8,524 bases of DNA from contig JAPKCZ010000061.1 of assembly GCA_028822745.1 (NCBI GenBank), positions 1 through 8,524 of the forward strand, given 5' to 3'. A program made the translations under genes and the position numbers. The number at the start of each line of letters is the position of its first letter. The first letter of the stretch is position 1. This DNA comes from Kiritimatiellia bacterium. GTDB taxonomy: Bacteria; Verrucomicrobiota; Kiritimatiellia; UBA8416; JAIOPI01. The notes under the pieces are model-generated. The model was not told where the DNA came from. It ran no database searches and worked only from the letters and a program-made list of their open reading frames with translations. This document shows, piece by piece, positions 5,415 to 8,524 of the stretch.

Positions 5415-7121
5415 TCAGGTATATTTCAACACTTCGTCGACGGTCGTGTAGCCATCCAGGATGTTGCGAATGCCGTCCTCGCGCAAAGTCCGCATTCCCA
5501 TTTCAACAGCTTTACTACGAATCACCAAGGTGGGTTGGCGCTCGTTGATCATCACCTTAATCGGGTCCGAAACGCTCAGATATTCATAAATACCTTTACG
5601 GCCATGATAGCCCGTTTCGTTGCAGAACGAACAGCCAGCCCCATAGTAGAAATCACGCCCCTCTACATCTCGCTCAGATAACCCCAGACTTGTCAGAACC
5701 TCATTGTCCGGGCGATACGGCGTCTTACATTGCTCGCAAACGGTTCTGACAAGGCGTTGCCCCAGCACCGCTTCGAGTGTTGATGAAATCAGATATGGAG
5801 CCACATCCATGTCAATCAAGCGCGTCACCGCGCCTGCGGCGTCGTTGGTATGTAGCGTGCTGAAGACAAGATGGCCGGTCAACGAAGCCTGGATCGCGAT
5901 CTGCGCGGTTTCCAAATCCCGGATTTCCCCGACCATCATCACATCAGGATCTTGACGCAAGAATGCGCGCAAGATTTTCGCAAAGGTATTTCCTGCAGCA
6001 GGATTCACGGGAACTTGCACGATCCCCTCAATGTCATACTCGACAGGTTCTTCTGCGGTTAAAAGTTTGCGCTGTATCGTATTAATCTTACGCAACCCAG
6101 AGTACAACGTCGTCGTTTTCCCGGATCCCGTCGGCCCCGTAATGGCGACGATGCCGTTCGGTTTCTCGATGTCCCGGGTGTAGGCCTCGTACACATCATC
6201 CGGCATGCCCAGGTTCTCAACGTCTAAAGCAACGACGCTTCGGTCCAACACACGCAACACGACACTTTCCCCAAATTGGGTCGGCAGTGTCGACACACGT
6301 AAATCAACCACACGCCCGCCCACCTTCAGGGCGATGCGCCCGTCTTGCGGAAGACGTTTTTCGGCGATGTCCAGGTTCGCCATAACTTTAATTCGCGAGG
6401 TAATTGGCGCAGCCAGTCGTCGCGGAGGAGGCGACATTTCGTAGAGCGCGCCATCAACGCGGTACCGAATCTTAAATTCCTTCTCGAAAGGCTCGAAATG
6501 AATATCAGATGCGCGGTCGTTGACCGCCTGGAACATGACCAGATTCACAAATTGAACAACCGGCTTCGACCCAGCCGCCTCCTCTAGCGTATCCTCATCT
6601 TCGCGCGCCATCGAAAGGCTATCGCCAACTTCGTCAATTTCAGTCTCCAGAGCCGTCAACATGTCGTTGACCGCGTCGCTATCATCTCCGTAGAACTGAT
6701 TAATGCTGGTTTTGACGTCTTCTTCGCGCGCAAACACGAAATCAACATCACGTGTTAGAACGAACATGAGCTCGTCCATCACCTGCGGGCTGATAATCTC
6801 GTACGCAACCAATTCAACGCTGCTGTTCGTGGACGAAACAGGCAAACAGTTGTACATTCGTGCCACGCTGGCTGGTACGCTATGAATGACATCAGGGGGA
6901 ATATCAGTGGCAGGCAGATTAATCACTCGCGAGGCGTGGTAACCCGCGATCAGTTCAAGCAGCTCATCTTCGGACAGAATCTGGCGACTAAGGATGACGT
7001 CACGAATCGGCCTCTCGCTCTCCTCGTGCTCATCCCATATCTCTTGCAGCACGTCTGCGGTCACCACATCGTGCTCCCGCAGAGTCTGCAACAATGGATC
7101 AAATTCTATTGCGTTAGCCAT
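5415..7121 (-). CDS. pilB: Type IV pilus assembly ATPase PilB (GspE/PulE family), complete
   Basis: The 568 residues fit a full PilB/GspE extension motor, a cytoplasmic hexameric ATPase that powers pilin polymerisation. Residues about 1-145 form the MshEN/GspE N-terminal domain (RPIRDVILSRQILSEDEL, then YHASRVINLP). An acidic linker (about 145-183) leads to the N2 domain with ASDIHFEP (204-211) and the RYRVDGALYE strand. The catalytic domain shows Walker A GPTGSGKTTT (329-338), Asp box AEEPVEYDIEG (356-366), Walker B MMVGEIRD (395-402) and His box GHLVFSTLHTNDA (416-428). Four cysteines (462, 465, 497, 500) form the zinc site typical of PilB/GspE. GspE of type II secretion is a possible alternative, but the adjacent pilT favours pili. 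It lies 48 bases after pilT, and a GAAAG ribosome site precedes ATG 7121. Its C-terminal end resembles that of the upstream ATPase, suggesting paralogues. Confidence 0.94.
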   Translation of the reverse strand: MANAIEFDPLLQTLREHDVVTADVLQEIWDEHEESERPIRDVILSRQILSEDELLELIAGYHASRVINLPATDIPPDVIHSVPASVARMYNCLPVSSTNSSVELVAYEIISPQVMDELMFVLTRDVDFVFAREEDVKTSINQFYGDDSDAVNDMLTALETEIDEVGDSLSMAREDEDTLEEAAGSKPVVQFVNLVMFQAVNDRASDIHFEPFEKEFKIRYRVDGALYEMSPPPRRLAAPITSRIKVMANLDIAEKRLPQDGRIALKVGGRVVDLRVSTLPTQFGESVVLRVLDRSVVALDVENLGMPDDVYEAYTRDIEKPNGIVAITGPTGSGKTTTLYSGLRKINTIQRKLLTAEEPVEYDIEGIVQVPVNPAAGNTFAKILRAFLRQDPDVMMVGEIRDLETAQIAIQASLTGHLVFSTLHTNDAAGAVTRLIDMDVAPYLISSTLEAVLGQRLVRTVCEQCKTPYRPDNEVLTSLGLSERDVEGRDFYYGAGCSFCNETGYHGRKGIYEYLSVSDPIKVMINERQPTLVIRSKAVEMGMRTLREDGIRNILDGYTTVDEVLKYT

Positions 7122-7153
7122 ACCATGTCTTTCAAGCCTGAATCACTGCGAAA

Positions 7154-7169
7154 AACAGCATCCGTGCCA
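7154..7169 (-). promoter_or_regulatory. Possible sigma-54 (-24/-12) promoter of pilB
   Basis: On the minus strand TGGCACG (7169-7163) is a perfect -24 element. Four bases later comes CTGTT (7158-7154) in place of the TTGCW -12 element, so the key GC is GT. Spacing is canonical. A start about 12 bases further would leave a leader of roughly 20 bases holding the GAAAG ribosome site of pilB. The element overlaps the pilT stop region. The weak -12 box makes this a candidate only. Confidence 0.4.
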
Positions 7170-8285
7170 CTATTTCCCTTGGGCAATTTCCTCAAGTCGC
7201 AACTTGATCTGCGACGGATCCTGAGCCTTGGTGATAAGATCTTCGTAGTGAATAATGCCGGCCTCGTAGAGGGCGAGAAGATGTGCATCTAGCGTGATCA
7301 TCCCGTATTTCGCACCCGTTTGAATGTCAGACGTAATTCGATACGTCTTATTGTCACGGATCAGCGCCTGAATGGACGGCGTGGTGATCATGACTTCAAA
7401 TGCGGCACAGCGGCCCGCTCCATCAGCACGTTTTAACAGCAACTGTGAGATCACGGCCACGATTCCGCTAGCAAGCTGAGTACGGATTTGCTCCTGCTGA
7501 TCTGAGGGAAAAGCGTCCACGATTCGGTCAACCGTGCGCGCGGCACCGGTCGTGTGCAATGTCGCAAAGACGAGATGCCCGGTTTCCGCCGCGGAGATGG
7601 CGGCTTCCATCGTTTCGAGATCGCGCATTTCCCCCACGAGAATGACATCGGGGTCCTGGCGAAGCGCACGTCGAAGCGCCTCTTTAAACGTGGGCACGTC
7701 TACACCGATTTCACGCTGTGAGACAATCGAGTTTTTGTGGCCGTGGTAATACTCGATAGGGTCTTCAACGGTGATGATATGACAATCACGCTCTATGTTG
7801 ATGACATTGATCATACTAGCTAAGGTGGTCGACTTCCCACTACCTGTTGGTCCAGTCACCAGCACCAGACCGCGCGGCTTAAACAACAATTCTTTAATTT
7901 GTGGTGGCAACCCGATCGTATCCAACGAAAGCAGTTCGTTTGGAATCTGACGCAAGACGACGCCGACGTTGCCCTTTTGCTTGAAAATACTTACACGAAA
8001 ACGCGCCTGTTCTCCGAAACTGAAACCAAAATCGGATCCCCCCTGTTCACGCAAGCGTTGTTGGTGGTCTGGCGACGTAATACTTTTCATCAGCCGCTCA
8101 GCGTCATCCCCGTTCAACGGTGCACTATCAATGGGCTGCAACGATCCGTTCATGCGCAAAAGGGGCGGCGAATTCACAGTGATATGAAGATCGGACGCAC
8201 CTTCATCCACGCAAAGCTGAAGCAGTTCACTCATTTCAACGTCATGCGATTCGACCTGTTCAACGCTATCCATCAGTTCACTCAT
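7170..8285 (-). CDS. pilT: Type IV pilus retraction ATPase PilT
   Basis: The 371-residue cytoplasmic ATPase has the family's size. PilT hexamers disassemble the pilus and so drive twitching, DNA uptake or surface sensing. Motifs: ASDLHI (30-35); Walker A GPTGSGKST (145-153); Asp box VEDPIEY (173-179); QREIG (190-194); Walker B ILVGEMRD (215-222), whose GEMRD form separates PilT from the GEIRD of PilB; His box GHLVFATLHTTGA (236-248). The AIRNLIRE motif needed for retraction in Pseudomonas PilT appears as SIQALIRD (304-311), keeping Ile, Leu, Ile and Arg. There is no zinc-cysteine cluster, as expected for PilT. The ATG shares its A with the stop of the upstream ATPase (TAATG), indicating translational coupling; a GGGAG lies at 8300-8296. 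The N-terminal 15 residues are acidic and poorly conserved, so a later start is possible but less likely. Confidence 0.95.
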   Translation of the reverse strand: MSELMDSVEQVESHDVEMSELLQLCVDEGASDLHITVNSPPLLRMNGSLQPIDSAPLNGDDAERLMKSITSPDHQQRLREQGGSDFGFSFGEQARFRVSIFKQKGNVGVVLRQIPNELLSLDTIGLPPQIKELLFKPRGLVLVTGPTGSGKSTTLASMINVINIERDCHIITVEDPIEYYHGHKNSIVSQREIGVDVPTFKEALRRALRQDPDVILVGEMRDLETMEAAISAAETGHLVFATLHTTGAARTVDRIVDAFPSDQQEQIRTQLASGIVAVISQLLLKRADGAGRCAAFEVMITTPSIQALIRDNKTYRITSDIQTGAKYGMITLDAHLLALYEAGIIHYEDLITKAQDPSQIKLRLEEIAQGK

Positions 8286-8524
8286 TAATCCAGATCTCCC
8301 ATGGTTACTCTGAACACCTCTTCCAACGTTGTTGTTCCCGCCACGACTTTTCTCAGTCCATCCTCACGAAGTGTGCGCATACCTAGCTCACGCGCACGCG
8401 CTCGCAACTCAAGCGCAGACACTTTGTTGAAAATCATGTGCTGGATCTCATCGGTCACAGAGAAAATCTCGAAAATACCACGCCGGCCGCTGTAGCCGGA
8501 CAGAGAACACTTCTTGCAACCATG
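8285..8524 (-). CDS. Second PilB/GspE-type ATPase, C-terminal 79 residues, 5' end outside window
   Basis: Read on the minus strand from the window edge, the frame gives 79 residues ending at TAA (8287-8285). It starts with HGCKKCSLSGYSGRRGIFEI, the second half of the PilB/GspE zinc-cysteine site plus the conserved GYxGRxGIFE strand, and continues to ELGMRTLREDGLRKVV and a TLEEVFRVT tail. This is the standard end of a GspE/PilB ATPase and is closely similar to the end of the complete pilB at 5415-7121 (MGMRTLREDGIRNIL, TVDEVLKYT). The catalytic core lies beyond the window, so whether it is intact cannot be told. Its stop overlaps the pilT start by one base, so the two are translated together. 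It could be a pilus motor or the GspE of a related secretion system. Confidence 0.88.
   Translation of the reverse strand, partial: HGCKKCSLSGYSGRRGIFEIFSVTDEIQHMIFNKVSALELRARARELGMRTLREDGLRKVVAGTTTLEEVFRVTMGDLD

Noticed and set aside
5118..5681. 187-codon plus-strand open frame across the HIT and pilB genes
   Set aside because: It overlaps two well-supported minus-strand genes and is low-quality His/Asn-rich sequence with no family resemblance.
7899..8288. 129-codon plus-strand open frame opposite pilT
   Set aside because: It is a shadow of the conserved N-terminal half of PilT.

Overview
The window looks like chromosomal DNA of a Gram-negative bacterium that makes type IV pili. LeuB reads as the Escherichia coli-like type, which points to Gammaproteobacteria. 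The stacked PilB/PilT ATPases and the HIT protein also resemble genes of the Verrucomicrobia/PVC group. The phylum is therefore left open. No tRNA, rRNA, CRISPR array, transposase or phage gene was seen, and there is no gene-free stretch longer than about 300 bases.

Left half (1-4604, + strand): the C-terminal third of a Deg/HtrA-type serine protease with a Do-like second PDZ domain; leuB (3-isopropylmalate dehydrogenase, leucine synthesis); a GNAT acetyltransferase fused to a VanY-type D,D-carboxypeptidase; the broken remains of a PAS-AAA+-Fis sigma-54 activator; a 188-bp spacer dense in CACG/CGTG half-sites and containing a direct repeat; and an FAD/NAD(P) oxidoreductase of the type otherwise found fused to SelD.

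Right half (4612-8524, - strand, read right to left): the C-terminal end of one PilB/GspE ATPase, then pilT (one-base TAATG overlap), a complete second pilB, a HIT-family nucleotide hydrolase and a small VOC-fold protein. Spacings of -1, 48, 18 and 32 bp suggest one transcription unit. A sigma-54-like -24/-12 element lies in the only sizeable gap, just upstream of the complete pilB. The two halves converge with 7 bp between stop codons.

PilB-type ATPases drive pilus extension and PilT drives retraction, so the right half is a motility or attachment module with two accessory genes behind it. The left half is a mix of housekeeping and accessory genes without a clear common pathway. The most unusual items are the GNAT-VanY fusion, the decayed sigma-54 regulator whose history can be read base by base, and the repeat-rich spacer behind it.
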